Of a stretch of DNA of 64,000 nt, positions 8,863 to 18,461 are shown in pieces. Position numbers and translations under genes: made by a program. The stretch is from Pleomorphovibrio marinus. Lineage in GTDB: Bacteria > Bacteroidota > Bacteroidia > Cytophagales > Cyclobacteriaceae. The stretch's first letter is position 1, and every line of letters begins with the position of its first letter. Below the pieces are notes generated by a model. That model saw only the letters and a program-made list of their open reading frames with translations. It searched no databases and was not told the origin of the DNA. Where the stretch lies: positions 310,001 through 374,000 of the forward strand of contig NZ_QCXY01000001.1 in the NCBI RefSeq assembly GCF_003347495.1, given 5' to 3'.

Positions 8863-11673
8863 CTATAAGTGGTTAAGCTGAAGTGCCGTAAGCTTTTCAG
8901 CAGGCACCCACTCCCCCATTTGCACCAGGCTCCGACTTGCATAGTGATCCAGCCCAAGGATTCTACTGTATTTGACCAAATGTATCCAAAGCAGGGGGTC
9001 TTTATTCAGGGAAGTTGCTTCCTGGAGCAGTTCATATTTTTCCAAATCTTCCTCAGCTTGCGCTACGGCCATCATTACCAAGGGGGCACGATAGGCATCC
9101 CCTCTTCCCCTAGAAGCAAAATACTTTCCAAAGAAGCCCTTTAACTCTTCCGTTGGGAACTCCCCGGACTCTAATAAAGATGTCCATTCATAAAATTGCT
9201 GCCTGTTTTCCTCATTTTGAAAATTTGCCATTACCAATTCGCTAAGGTATTCAAAGGTATTCCCTTCCATCCAGTGAAATTTGTGACGGATCAATTCCAA
9301 CGCAAAACCAGCCTTAAGCCCCTGATTATTTATGGCCTCCAGGGTTTCCAGCAAATCCTCCAATAGCCCTGGGTGAAGATTTGCCAAACCTTGTACATAA
9401 AGAACTGTGTCATTCTCTATTAGATCTCCACTCTCGTCCCACACCATCCATTTCGGCATTGGAACCTTTGCCAGTTCTGCAATTTCCCGGGCCTCATCCG
9501 GGTATCCCCCAAAATAAATAATAGGTAGGTGCTCTTGCCTTACGTTTTGGTACCCGCTTTCAAAAGCAGCTTTCCACGCTTTTCCGGCAGCACTAAAATC
9601 CCTAGCCCCACTGAGTACTTTGGCCTCCAAGGAATGATAAAAACCCGCACTACCTTTGAAATTGAAAGCCAAAGAGCGGGCAGACCGAATAACTGCGTTT
9701 ATATTACCTCCCTTGTAATCCCTAATTAGTTTCGATTCTCTCCAGTCTGCTTCTCTTGAAGGAATGGTTTCCAGGGTGATAAGGCTATCAACCAGATAAG
9801 TATCCCCTTCTAAGTCCAAGGAAACGGAGTTTGTCCATTGATTTCTTAAAACAGCCTGATTGACTAAGGAAGGCTCACTAATAGTATCGTACTTAAGTGT
9901 AAACGTGGCTACTTCCCCTCCTAGATTAGAGACTGCCATTAAGTTTATTCTTCCAAAATGATTTAATTCATCCTGGTCAACCCCTGCCACCCCCACTCCG
10001 TGCAGTGCCTTCAGACCAATACGGTTAGAGAGGCTCACTTCTTTTTCGCTTTCCATTTCGCTTAGCCTTTCGAAGGCCTCCTCACTTGCATTTGTCTTGC
10101 TTTTTAGCAAAGCAAGGCTATTCAATAGGTAAGGGTCGTTAGGGAAAAATCTCAGTCCCTCCTCTAGGTAATAAAGCGCTTCGGTCATCTTGGAGTTCCC
10201 CTGTAACTGAGTTGCCAGAAGCAATATATTGGGGACATTGGGCTTTTCGTCAAAGCTTCTCATGAGGAATTGCTGCGCGGCTGTAGGCTGGTTCTGTGCC
10301 AGATGAATATGTGCAACGGCATTTAAGTTTTTTGGGTTGTTCCTGTACCTCTCCCATGCATTCTCATAGAGAATGGCAGCTTCTGTGGGTCGGTCGGTTG
10401 CGAAGTAATAATCTGCCGATAGGTTAGTAGAGGCGGTACTAAACTGTACAGCTATTATGCCATTGGCATAAATCACCAAAATAAGTACCGTCAGCATTGC
10501 ACCAAACCTCATGTGAAAGTAAGGAAAAAAGGGAGGGGTGTAAATAATTCTATCTATGGCCTGTCCAGTATTCATTACTCCCAAAAAGTTAGTGATAAGG
10601 TAAAGGTAAAACAAAATGCTAAATCCCAACTGGGTATAAATAAAGGTATGCTTCAAAAAATCCAACATGGAAGTATTCGAGCTGATCTCACTTTTAAACC
10701 AAACCAGTGAAGTAATTGCAAACCCAATCAAAAACAATCCTTCACCAATAACAGCGGCTTCGTAGGGTTGCTTTACATGACGAATCTTTCTTCTGTTTTC
10801 CAAAAAAGCAAGCGTTGCCACCACAAGGAAAAGTAGATACTCATACGGGAGTGGAATACCCAAGTCCAAATCACCCATTAACCTAAAAAAGTATAGTGCC
10901 AAAAGAAAGAGATAAACGAAGGAAAATATGGATAAATGCCAGGAAATCTTCAACCCAACTCCTTTATTCAATTTGGCAAGCAAATAATAAATGCCGCTGA
11001 TGGCTCCATGACCTATATAAAAAAGGAAAAAGGCAGCTATTGCCAATACCATTAGCGAGAGGTTTTCCCCTAAGAGTAAGGTTGGGGCCTTAACTTGAGC
11101 AAATTGAATCAAGGAAAAATAGGTAAGCAAACCTAGGGAGAGGATAATAGCAATTCTAGCCAGCATTCCCAAAGTGGGGAAAAACAAATGAATCACCACT
11201 ACGGGAAGAATTAACCCTAGGAGAACCATCAAAAAGCCATAGTTAGAACCAATACCACCTATATTGAGACTGTTTACCCCACTGAGCGTGAAAAGAAAAA
11301 TAGCAACCCCAATGGCCAAGATAAAAGGCCACTTTTTTAACTCCGACAACAGCACCAATCCAAGACACAAGGCAATCCAAAAAAGCAAGCCCAAAACTTG
11401 TGAATAAGAGGTGAATACCTGAGGAAATTCAGATTGAAAAGACTGAAACAACAAGAAATTTTGGGTTTCCAGAGGAATTTCTCCGAATCCCAGATGAATG
11501 GTATCAAGGACCACGTTCACCCTTTCGGAAAAAGTGATCACCGAAACGGGCATTGAGGGGTTACCTTCAGAAATCAATAAAAAAATAATACCGATTGCGG
11601 CCAAAATCCCCAACACCATCGGTAATCCCAACAAGAAAATCCTAATAAAAATTGATTGTGATTTTTGATTCAT
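8863..11673 (-). CDS. Large polytopic membrane protein with TPR-containing periplasmic part
   Basis: 936 residues. The first about 420 residues hold roughly eleven to twelve hydrophobic helices separated by short loops. Residues about 440-560 hold tetratricopeptide-like helices (DYYFATDRPTEAAILYENAWERYRNNP; AVAHIHLAQNQPTAAQQFLMRSFDEKPN; ALYYLEEGLRFFPNDPYLLNSLALL). The rest is soluble with more repeat-like helices. I do not know a named family; similar proteins are annotated only as hypothetical in Bacteroidota. Its ATG shares bases with the gatC stop (TAATG), so it is translationally coupled to gatC. A structural or envelope-assembly role is a guess. Confidence 0.75.
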   Translation of the reverse strand: MNQKSQSIFIRIFLLGLPMVLGILAAIGIIFLLISEGNPSMPVSVITFSERVNVVLDTIHLGFGEIPLETQNFLLFQSFQSEFPQVFTSYSQVLGLLFWIALCLGLVLLSELKKWPFILAIGVAIFLFTLSGVNSLNIGGIGSNYGFLMVLLGLILPVVVIHLFFPTLGMLARIAIILSLGLLTYFSLIQFAQVKAPTLLLGENLSLMVLAIAAFFLFYIGHGAISGIYYLLAKLNKGVGLKISWHLSIFSFVYLFLLALYFFRLMGDLDLGIPLPYEYLLFLVVATLAFLENRRKIRHVKQPYEAAVIGEGLFLIGFAITSLVWFKSEISSNTSMLDFLKHTFIYTQLGFSILFYLYLITNFLGVMNTGQAIDRIIYTPPFFPYFHMRFGAMLTVLILVIYANGIIAVQFSTASTNLSADYYFATDRPTEAAILYENAWERYRNNPKNLNAVAHIHLAQNQPTAAQQFLMRSFDEKPNVPNILLLATQLQGNSKMTEALYYLEEGLRFFPNDPYLLNSLALLKSKTNASEEAFERLSEMESEKEVSLSNRIGLKALHGVGVAGVDQDELNHFGRINLMAVSNLGGEVATFTLKYDTISEPSLVNQAVLRNQWTNSVSLDLEGDTYLVDSLITLETIPSREADWRESKLIRDYKGGNINAVIRSARSLAFNFKGSAGFYHSLEAKVLSGARDFSAAGKAWKAAFESGYQNVRQEHLPIIYFGGYPDEAREIAELAKVPMPKWMVWDESGDLIENDTVLYVQGLANLHPGLLEDLLETLEAINNQGLKAGFALELIRHKFHWMEGNTFEYLSELVMANFQNEENRQQFYEWTSLLESGEFPTEELKGFFGKYFASRGRGDAYRAPLVMMAVAQAEEDLEKYELLQEATSLNKDPLLWIHLVKYSRILGLDHYASRSLVQMGEWVPAEKLTALQLNHL

Positions 11674-11960
11674 TATTCAAGTACCTTGGGCACTCTGAAG
11701 TAGTCAGAATCCCTTTTGGGTGCATTTTTCAGCCCCTTTTCATGATCCAAATGTTCGCCAACCACGTCCTCTCTCATGATATTTTCTTCCGAAGACATAG
11801 TGGTAAGAGGTTCCACACCAGAGGTATCCAATTCATTCAGCTTTTCCACCCAATCAAGGATTTGAGTCATATCTTTTGTCATATGCTCTGCTCCCTTCTC
11901 GTCAAATTCCAGCCTCGCTAAATGGGCAATTTTCCTAAGTGTGTTTACATCTATCTTCAT
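11673..11960 (-). CDS. gatC: Asp-tRNA(Asn)/Glu-tRNA(Gln) amidotransferase subunit C
   Basis: 95 residues, the normal GatC size. GatC is the small clamp that holds GatA and GatB together in the enzyme that turns misacylated Glu-tRNA(Gln) or Asp-tRNA(Asn) into the amide form. Seen: VNTLRKIAHLARLEFDEKGAEHMTKDMTQILDWVEKLNELDTSGVEPL, and the C-terminal LREDVV-like and RDSDYFRVPKVLE tail typical of the family. gatA and gatB are not in the window; the amidase at 382-1962 is a secreted lipoprotein, so it is not GatA. TAATG overlap with the membrane/TPR gene. Confidence 0.93.
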   Translation of the reverse strand: MKIDVNTLRKIAHLARLEFDEKGAEHMTKDMTQILDWVEKLNELDTSGVEPLTTMSSEENIMREDVVGEHLDHEKGLKNAPKRDSDYFRVPKVLE

Positions 11961-12005
11961 AACATTAAGTTTGTGTATAACATTGAATCAAAAGTGTTAA
12001 AAGAT

Positions 12006-12770
12006 CTAAATGGTGTCTGCCAACAATTCAATGGTAGCAGCGGGATTATCTGCCAATAGTTGTTGTTGAATGACCTGATGAGATTTTTCTTTCAGCTTCC
12101 CTATTGCCTTACCATCAAGACCTTTTACCTCTATCGGGGGATGAATAACGACTTTTGCCTTTTTATACCTTAACAAAAACCTTCCATCATCCGGCAAAAT
12201 TAAGTGATTATATGACAATGTGATAGGGATGATTGGAATTTGTTTGTCTATAGCAATCCTGAAGGCTCCGTCCTTAAATCTGGACAGAATTGGTGGATGG
12301 GTGCTGTTGATACCCCCTTCAGGAAAAATAACCACGCTACTCCCTTCATCCATGGCTTCTTTTGCCTTGGCTATAGAGGCTCCCCTGCTCTTAAGACTAT
12401 TTCTGTCCACTGCTATATGAAGGTTCCTAAACATATATCCAAAAATGGGGATTTTTCCGAGGGAGGCTTTACCCACAAAAACCAAGTCATGAGGGATAAG
12501 GCCAAGTACTGGAATATCCAGATAGGAGAAATGGTTGGAAACAATAACATATTGCCTATGCCCTTTGATCAGATTCAAATTTTCAAATTTAACCCGAATC
12601 AGTAGCATGGAAAAAAAGACTTTAGACCAAATCCTGTTTAACTTCCTTCCATATTTTTTCCATCCAGGTACCTGTATGGTCAAAAGGAAAATAGGGAACA
12701 AAAGAAAAAATGTTCCAAAGAAGATTACTGTTCCATACAAGGAATATATCCTTTTCACCAAATCACTCAT
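12006..12770 (-). CDS. plsC: 1-acyl-sn-glycerol-3-phosphate acyltransferase (PlsC family)
   Basis: 254 residues. The enzyme acylates lysophosphatidate to phosphatidate at the inner membrane. The four family blocks are present: NHFSYLD (catalytic HX4D), AVDRNSLKSRG (block II-like), FPEGGINS (block III, acceptor binding) and IIPITLSYNHLILP (block IV). An N-terminal hydrophobic helix (residues 10-33) anchors it. The ATG at 12770 is preferred over the TTG immediately before. It lies 45 bp upstream of gatC. In Bacteroidota several PlsC paralogues exist, some for ornithine lipids, so the exact acceptor is not certain. Confidence 0.88.
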   Translation of the reverse strand: MSDLVKRIYSLYGTVIFFGTFFLLFPIFLLTIQVPGWKKYGRKLNRIWSKVFFSMLLIRVKFENLNLIKGHRQYVIVSNHFSYLDIPVLGLIPHDLVFVGKASLGKIPIFGYMFRNLHIAVDRNSLKSRGASIAKAKEAMDEGSSVVIFPEGGINSTHPPILSRFKDGAFRIAIDKQIPIIPITLSYNHLILPDDGRFLLRYKKAKVVIHPPIEVKGLDGKAIGKLKEKSHQVIQQQLLADNPAATIELLADTI

Positions 12771-12850
12771 CAAACTCTTGCGCTTAAAACCAATAAATTA
12801 TACGGCAAATTAAAAACATTTGTCTGAAAACGAACAGTTCCCCCTCCAAA

Positions 12851-14221
12851 CTAGGCCTCAGGTGACTTTTTCACCCTTAGGGATGTGCCCTCTGAACTTA
12901 TCACCTTAATTCGCTCTCCTTTGTCAATAAATTCGGATCGGGAATAAGCGTCATAAATTTCATCATCAATTAGGATCTTACCACTTGGCATAAGTCTCGT
13001 ATGTGCTATTCCTTCTTTGCCCACTAATTCTTTGGTATAAAAACTAGACGTATATCCTTCCTCTTTGTTGTGAGTGTTTGCTAGAGATACCCCTTTGAAG
13101 GCTTCCCACTGGTTGACCTTGGGGGTAATGGTAAATATCAAAACTGTACCTACAATGGCTGAAAGCAGCACTGTAAGGATAGCTGTGAACAATTTTTCAG
13201 AAGCCACAAAGGTAAAGTCAAACTGGTCATTGGGCAACATACCCATAGTAAGACCTGCCAGAATTCCTATGATCCCCAAAATACCAAACACCCCAAACCC
13301 GGGTAGTACAAAGATTTCTACAAGTAGCAAGACGATTCCCACAATGAATATGGCGATGTCCAAATTTGAAGCCAGCCCAGTCAAATAATAAGGGATAAAA
13401 TAAAGGATCATGGCTATGACACTCACCGCTATTGGAAAGCCTACTCCAGGGGTTTGGAGTTCAAAGTAAATCCCTCCAATAATCAGCAGGATTAACACCC
13501 CACTAATCGCAGGATTAAGGAAAACCGCAATGATATCTTCCACCACCGAAGGCTCATAATATACCAGTTCAAACTCTTCAAACCCTTGCCTCTGGGCTAT
13601 TTCTTCTATGCTGCTCACCTCCGCTTCACAAAAGTTGTTGGCGATGGCTTCCGAAACGGTAAAAGTCACTACCTCACCCTCCTTAGTGATTCCCTCTATG
13701 ACAAGGTTCTGGTCCACCATGGCCTCAGCTATTTTCGGATCCCTGCCCCTAGCCTCGGCAGTACTTCTCATCATAGACCGCATATATGACTGATATTTGT
13801 CCGGAGCTGCTTCTCCGGAACCACCTACCACTACCGTGGCAGCTCCTATACTTGCACCTCTAGCCATATAAATACTGTCACAGGCAATAGAAATCAAAGC
13901 TCCTGCTGAGGCTGCATCCTTATCGATAAAGGAAAAAATGGGCCTATCCGACTCTAAAATCATAGTCCTGATATCATCCGCATCGTTAACAGCACCACCG
14001 AAGGTATCCATATGGATCACGATTATATCCGCTTCCTTTTCCTTCGCATTTTCCATTGCCAGCCTTACCTTTCGGTTCATCCGTGGGTCGATGTCACTTT
14101 TCATTTCAAAAACGTATACCCTTTTTACCCCAACGGAATCTTCCGTAGAGGAATAAGCAAAACTGTATTTATGCGTTAATAACAGAATCGAAAACAGCAA
14201 ACAAAAGTAGTATCTATTCAT
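12851..14221 (-). CDS. nfeD: NfeD family membrane serine protease (NfeD1b type)
   Basis: About 456 residues with a signal peptide (MNRYYFCLLFSILLLTHKYSFA). Domain order: a ClpP-like protease domain (IVIHMDTFGGAVNDADDIRTMI; catalytic Ser in KDAASAGALISIACD; Lys in APDKYQSYMRSM), four to five membrane helices (about residues 215-385), and a C-terminal OB-fold NfeD domain (GKEGIAHTRLMPSGKILIDDEIYDAYS). Such proteins usually work with an SPFH/stomatin partner in membrane quality control. No SPFH gene is next to it; the SPFH protein at 59275 is of a different context. I chose the ATG at 14221; a GTG 48 nt upstream would put extra residues before the signal peptide. Confidence 0.9.
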   Translation of the reverse strand: MNRYYFCLLFSILLLTHKYSFAYSSTEDSVGVKRVYVFEMKSDIDPRMNRKVRLAMENAKEKEADIIVIHMDTFGGAVNDADDIRTMILESDRPIFSFIDKDAASAGALISIACDSIYMARGASIGAATVVVGGSGEAAPDKYQSYMRSMMRSTAEARGRDPKIAEAMVDQNLVIEGITKEGEVVTFTVSEAIANNFCEAEVSSIEEIAQRQGFEEFELVYYEPSVVEDIIAVFLNPAISGVLILLIIGGIYFELQTPGVGFPIAVSVIAMILYFIPYYLTGLASNLDIAIFIVGIVLLLVEIFVLPGFGVFGILGIIGILAGLTMGMLPNDQFDFTFVASEKLFTAILTVLLSAIVGTVLIFTITPKVNQWEAFKGVSLANTHNKEEGYTSSFYTKELVGKEGIAHTRLMPSGKILIDDEIYDAYSRSEFIDKGERIKVISSEGTSLRVKKSPEA

Positions 14222-14353
14222 AATAATTGGATATTTGCCATTAATATACAGATAAAATACTTGATTCACTCAATTGGGCCAAGTAGCAGTTGGAATTGAA
14301 AAAATAAATTTGAAATTTGCAATTAATTAAGGTGTTTTGATTTGAAAGGATTT

Positions 14354-15637
14354 ATGTCAAGGATTTTGTTTAGGGGAATTTCTGCAGGTTTATTGATATT
14401 GATCTCTACTTTGGGGTATTCCATGGAGCTATCAAGTATTGATTCCGTGGGTATCGAGAAAATAGGTGAAAAAACGTATATCATTCACGAGGTCAAGCCA
14501 CAGGAAACGCTTTTTGGTATTTCCAGGAGATACAGCACCCCTGTGAACGAAATCGTCCAAAGTAATGAATCCCTTAAAGACGGATTGAAGGTGGGGCAAA
14601 AAATCAGGGTTCCCCATATTGAAAAAGAAGCTATTCCTCCCGGAGCGGTCCTCCACCATGTGGCACCGGGAGAAACCATGTATTCCATAGCCAAAAAATA
14701 TGAGGTCAAACTGGATGAGATAATGGCATGGAACCGACTTCAAGGAAATGATCTGAGCATAGGGCAAGGCTTGATCATTCAAGGAGTGGCAGAAAAGGAG
14801 GATGATCCAGAAATAAATAAAGAAAAAGTAGAAGAAACCGCTGCTTTAGGTGACCAGAAGGTAGCAGTGACAAAAAAAGATATAGCCCCTAAAAAGGAAG
14901 CCGAAAAGCATGATACGCCAAAGCCGGTAAGCGAGAGAGAAAAAGAAAAGGCTGAGAAACAGCCTTCCAAAAACCTAATGCCTCCCCCTGCTGCAAGCAG
15001 CAAAAGCGATGAAAATGCCCCTTCATCAAGTGAGGCGAAAGCTACTTCAAGTACCGGAGGTTGGGTTTCCCATAAGGTGGATCAAGGGGAAACCCTCTTT
15101 TCCATCGCCAAAAAATACGAGGCAAAGGTAGAAGATTTAATCACGTGGAATGGTTTAAGCTCAAATAACCTTTCGGTGGGACAAACCCTAAAAGTAGGAA
15201 GAGAAAAAGGAGCCAACATACCTGTGACAAGATTCCCGACCAACGCCCCTCCTTCCTCCGAGGACTCCAGAAGTACTAAAGGGGCAACCTCCCCAACCCC
15301 GAGCACTGCGGGCCAGTCCAGCCAGGCCTCTGAAAAGCCAAAACCGGTAAGCGTCTCCTCCTCTACAGAATTCAAAAACATCTCCGAAACCGGTCAAGCA
15401 GAAGTAATAGAGGGAACCGGTAACCACAAAAAGTACCTAGTATTACATAGGACTGCCCCGGTAGGAACCATTATGAGGATAAGAAACGAGGAAAATGACG
15501 TGACCATTTTTGCCCGTGTAGTAGGTACATTGCCGGAAACTGGGGATAATGGGAAATTAGTCATCAAGGTTTCTAAGGCGGCATATGACCAGCTTAGGGC
15601 GGTGAATGCTAGGTTTCCTGTTGAAATAGGTTATTAG
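14354..15637 (+). CDS. Secreted LysM-repeat protein with C-terminal barrel-like domain
   Basis: 427 residues. A signal peptide (MSRILFRGISAGLLILISTLGYS) is followed by three LysM peptidoglycan-binding modules: HEVKPQETLFGISRRYSTP, HHVAPGETMYSIAKKYEVK and HKVDQGETLFSIAKKYEAK. Low-complexity Lys/Glu/Pro/Ser linkers separate the second and third. The last about 75 residues (VLHRTAPVGTIMRIRNEENDVTIFARVVG...) look like the small double-psi-barrel-type domain often at the end of Bacteroidota LysM proteins. Probably a periplasmic cell-wall-binding or lytic-enzyme helper; no catalytic motif seen. The ATG at 14354 follows AAAGGA at a good distance; a TTG start four codons earlier is less likely. Divergent from nfeD. 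Confidence 0.87.
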   Translation: MSRILFRGISAGLLILISTLGYSMELSSIDSVGIEKIGEKTYIIHEVKPQETLFGISRRYSTPVNEIVQSNESLKDGLKVGQKIRVPHIEKEAIPPGAVLHHVAPGETMYSIAKKYEVKLDEIMAWNRLQGNDLSIGQGLIIQGVAEKEDDPEINKEKVEETAALGDQKVAVTKKDIAPKKEAEKHDTPKPVSEREKEKAEKQPSKNLMPPPAASSKSDENAPSSSEAKATSSTGGWVSHKVDQGETLFSIAKKYEAKVEDLITWNGLSSNNLSVGQTLKVGREKGANIPVTRFPTNAPPSSEDSRSTKGATSPTPSTAGQSSQASEKPKPVSVSSSTEFKNISETGQAEVIEGTGNHKKYLVLHRTAPVGTIMRIRNEENDVTIFARVVGTLPETGDNGKLVIKVSKAAYDQLRAVNARFPVEIGY

Positions 15638-15720
15638 CCATACTCAATCCATGTATCATATATACCGATTTTGTTATTTACTGATTATCACTTAATTTTG
15701 GAAGTGATAAGCAACGATTA

Positions 15721-16275
15721 ATGAACAATTTCCAGTTATTTACCCATAAAATTTTCAGGTTTATATGGAACGCAGTTTTTGTAATTTCATACCCTGTATT
15801 AGCTACTTTCGGGCTACTGTTTGTGGGGATTACGATCTCCTTTTCCAAGCTTTCCAGTTACTTGGCAAGATTTAGTACCTCCACTTTCAATGAGGATGAG
15901 CAAAAATCGTGGGAACCCGTAATAGCGGATTCCGACATTATTGAAGCGAAGGTTCACAAACAAATTATTTTTGGACCAAATTGTTACCAGTTTAGGAGAA
16001 AAGACGGCATCCCTTCCATTCTTGAGGAACATGTATTTGGCAAGCGGGTAAAACTGATTTCCCAAGGATTGCTTATGGAAAAATGGAATACAACCGATAT
16101 CAATGAAATCCCGGACTTTGATATTTGCCTTTATCGGCCGGACGAGGACCAACTTACCAAACTCACCAATATAAAATGTTTTGACTGGCACCTAGCCGAC
16201 CATAAGGAGGACTTCCTTTACTTGAAGTGGTTTGATGGGATTCAAGGTGGTGAGGTAAAGGTCGCTATAGCCTAA
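15721..16275 (+). CDS. Hypothetical protein with N-terminal membrane segments
   Basis: 184 residues; family not recognised. Residues about 14-45 are hydrophobic (NAVFVISYPVLATFGLLFVGITISF). The rest is soluble and acidic, with no signal for catalysis; it contains aromatic-rich stretches such as FDICLYRPDEDQLTKLTNIKCFDWHLADHKEDFLYLKWFDG. The stop codon overlaps the ATG of the TIGR02757 gene (TAATG), which ties its expression to that gene. The upstream 83 bp hold an imperfect TGATTATCACTT/AAGTGATAAGC repeat. Confidence 0.65.
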   Translation: MNNFQLFTHKIFRFIWNAVFVISYPVLATFGLLFVGITISFSKLSSYLARFSTSTFNEDEQKSWEPVIADSDIIEAKVHKQIIFGPNCYQFRRKDGIPSILEEHVFGKRVKLISQGLLMEKWNTTDINEIPDFDICLYRPDEDQLTKLTNIKCFDWHLADHKEDFLYLKWFDGIQGGEVKVAIA

Positions 16276-17045
16276 TGCAAGATGGGCTTCTTGAATTTTT
16301 GGAAAATAGGGTAAGCACCTACAATCACCCTGGTTTTATCGAAGAAGACCCTATAGTTATCCCCCACCAGTTCACTAAAAAGCAGGACATCGAGATTGCA
16401 GGTTTCTTTGCAGCAACCTTGGCATGGGGACAGCGAAAGACCATCATTTCTAAATGCAGAGAGCTGCTGAAAATGATGGACAACAGCCCCTATGAGTTTG
16501 TGCTACATCACAAAGAAAGCGACCTTAGGCCATTCCTGCATTTTAAACATAGGACTTTTAATGACCTCGACACGCTTTATTTTATTGATTTCTTTGCCCA
16601 TTTCTACCAATTTCATGAAAGTTTGGAGGAGGCATTTACCCTATATTACCAGCCTGACCCAGATGTAATGCCAACCCTACTATCTGGCTTCCACGATCTT
16701 TTCTTTTCCTTGCCTGATGCTCCAAAAAGAACAAGAAAACATATAGCCACTCCCAGGAGAAAATCCGCTTGCAAAAGGATAAATATGTTTCTCCGATGGA
16801 TGGTGAGAAATGATGGTAAAGGGGTTGACTTTGGTATATGGAAAACCCTAAAACCTTATCAATTGGTATGTCCCTGTGATTTACATGTGGACAGAGTAGC
16901 AAGGAAACTTGGGCTTTTACAGCGAAAACAGACGGATTGGATGACGGCTATGGAACTCACCAGAAACCTCAGAAAACTGGATCCTGAAGACCCTGTGAAA
17001 TATGACTATGCACTTTTCGGGTTAGGAATAGTTGAGAAATTCTGA
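16275..17045 (+). CDS. TIGR02757 (DUF2400) family protein
   Basis: 256 residues. The pattern DPIVIPHQFTKKQDIEIAGFFAATLAWGQRKTII, HRTFNDLDTLYFIDFFAHFY, RINMFLRWMVRNDGKGVDFGIW and CDLHVDRVARKLGLLQRKQTDW matches TIGR02757 proteins of Bacteroidota. The C-terminal part resembles helix-hairpin-helix DNA glycosylases (CPCDLHVDRVARKLGL; PEDPVKYDYALFGLGI), so a nucleic-acid-repair-like role has been suspected, but none is proven. The ATG shares bases with the previous stop. Converges on pyrE with only 6 bp between the stop codons. Confidence 0.88.
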   Translation: MQDGLLEFLENRVSTYNHPGFIEEDPIVIPHQFTKKQDIEIAGFFAATLAWGQRKTIISKCRELLKMMDNSPYEFVLHHKESDLRPFLHFKHRTFNDLDTLYFIDFFAHFYQFHESLEEAFTLYYQPDPDVMPTLLSGFHDLFFSLPDAPKRTRKHIATPRRKSACKRINMFLRWMVRNDGKGVDFGIWKTLKPYQLVCPCDLHVDRVARKLGLLQRKQTDWMTAMELTRNLRKLDPEDPVKYDYALFGLGIVEKF

Positions 17046-17051
17046 AGTTAG

Positions 17052-17690
17052 CTACTTCCGCCACTGATCTGGAGCCTTTCTCCATTCCTTGAGTGCCGGC
17101 ATATCTTCCTGTTTAATTACTCCCCCTGAAACTGTCAGCATGATTTCGTAATCGCTCAGGCAAACCAACTTTACATTCGCCTCTTCAAAATTTTTCTTTG
17201 CCAATTCAAACCCATAGGTGAAAATAGCCATCATGCCTAATACCTCAAAACCGCTATTTCTCAGATCCTCCACCGCCTTTAAGGAGCTGCCACCTGTGGA
17301 AACCAGGTCCTCTACCACCACCACCTTTTGGCCGGGGGTGACCTTTCCTTCTATGGAGTTTTGCATGCCATGTCCCTTGGCCTTTGATCTCACATATAAA
17401 AAAGGAAGGCCAAGCTCCTCTGCCACAAGTACTCCTTGCGGAATACCTGCAGTAGCAACACCTGCAATAGCTTCGACATTCAAAAAATGTCTTTGTACCA
17501 CCTTTACCAAGTTTTGCTTTATCAAGCTCCGGATTTCGGGATAGGACAAAGAAAGTCTGTTGTCACAATAAATGGGTGACTTCCAGCCTGAAGCCCAAGT
17601 AAATGGAGATTGAGGTTGCAGGCGAATCGCCTCTATTTCCAATAAGCTACTTGCAATGGTTTTGGCTATATTCTCATTAAAAATTTCCAT
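17052..17690 (-). CDS. pyrE: Orotate phosphoribosyltransferase
   Basis: 212 residues; makes OMP from orotate and PRPP in pyrimidine synthesis. Seen: SPIYCDNRLSLSYPEIRSLI (substrate loop), VRSKAKGHGMQNSIEGKV (flexible catalytic loop) and the PRPP signature VVVVEDLVSTGGSSLKAVEDLR. Length and order are normal. Divergent from the Nudix gene at 17772 across 81 bp, which must hold both promoters. Confidence 0.96.
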   Translation of the reverse strand: MEIFNENIAKTIASSLLEIEAIRLQPQSPFTWASGWKSPIYCDNRLSLSYPEIRSLIKQNLVKVVQRHFLNVEAIAGVATAGIPQGVLVAEELGLPFLYVRSKAKGHGMQNSIEGKVTPGQKVVVVEDLVSTGGSSLKAVEDLRNSGFEVLGMMAIFTYGFELAKKNFEEANVKLVCLSDYEIMLTVSGGVIKQEDMPALKEWRKAPDQWRK

Positions 17691-17771
17691 AGCTTAAAAT
17701 TAGTCTATAATTTTTTAATGGGTGTTGTGAAGCGAACAAAAAAAGTGCATTTTTGAAAAAACAACCTGTCA

Positions 17772-18461
17772 ATGAAGATTTTTGTCAATGACAAGCCATT
17801 GGACATCCTGGCTCTAAGTGAACTCAATCCTGATAAGAGCTTTGAATGCATATTTGAAAACCCCAGTGATCTCCCTAGTTTCAGGGGTTTTCACGATGAC
17901 GTACTTATTAAAGAGCCTTCAAGGGACATCGTAATCAAGTTACTCTATTTATTGAGGACAAGAAAACTCAAGGACTTGGACAGCATTACCCTTGTGGCAA
18001 AGGATAAGCGTAAGCTTCAATCCTTTATCAAAAGTAGATTTTCCATTGTCAAGGCGGCTGGGGGAATAGTCACCAAGGAAGAAAAAGTCCTGTTCATCTA
18101 CAGACTTGGCAAATGGGACTTTCCCAAAGGCAAGTTTGAGAAAAAGGAAACCCCAGAGGAATGCGCAAAACGGGAAGTAGAGGAAGAGTGTACTATATCC
18201 GTAAAGCTCGGCTCACAAATAACCAAGACTTGGCATACATATACCCAAAACCGAAAAAGTATCCTCAAAAAGACGTATTGGTATACAATGGATTGCCTTA
18301 ATGACACTAAGATGAAGCCTCAAAGCGAAGAAGGAATAGAGGAGGTTAAATGGTTAAGCCATCCAGAAGCAAAAACTGCCCTCGTCAACTCCTATCCGTC
18401 TATGCGCTATCTCTATAAACAATTTTTGAAATTAAGACCTAAGGTTCTTCAAACCTCGTAA
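17772..18461 (+). CDS. Nudix hydrolase with an N-terminal extension
   Basis: 229 residues. Residues about 95-190 form the Nudix domain; the box GKFEKKETPEECAKREVEEECTI fits GX5EX7REUXEE, with Thr in place of the usual Gly near the end. The preceding GKWDFPKGKFE is typical of enzymes acting on (di)nucleoside polyphosphates or capped substrates. The first about 90 residues (MKIFVNDKPLDILALSELNPD...) are an additional domain I cannot name. It overlaps coaD tail-to-tail by 13 bp, so the two transcripts are mutually antisense at their ends. Confidence 0.85.
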   Translation: MKIFVNDKPLDILALSELNPDKSFECIFENPSDLPSFRGFHDDVLIKEPSRDIVIKLLYLLRTRKLKDLDSITLVAKDKRKLQSFIKSRFSIVKAAGGIVTKEEKVLFIYRLGKWDFPKGKFEKKETPEECAKREVEEECTISVKLGSQITKTWHTYTQNRKSILKKTYWYTMDCLNDTKMKPQSEEGIEEVKWLSHPEAKTALVNSYPSMRYLYKQFLKLRPKVLQTS

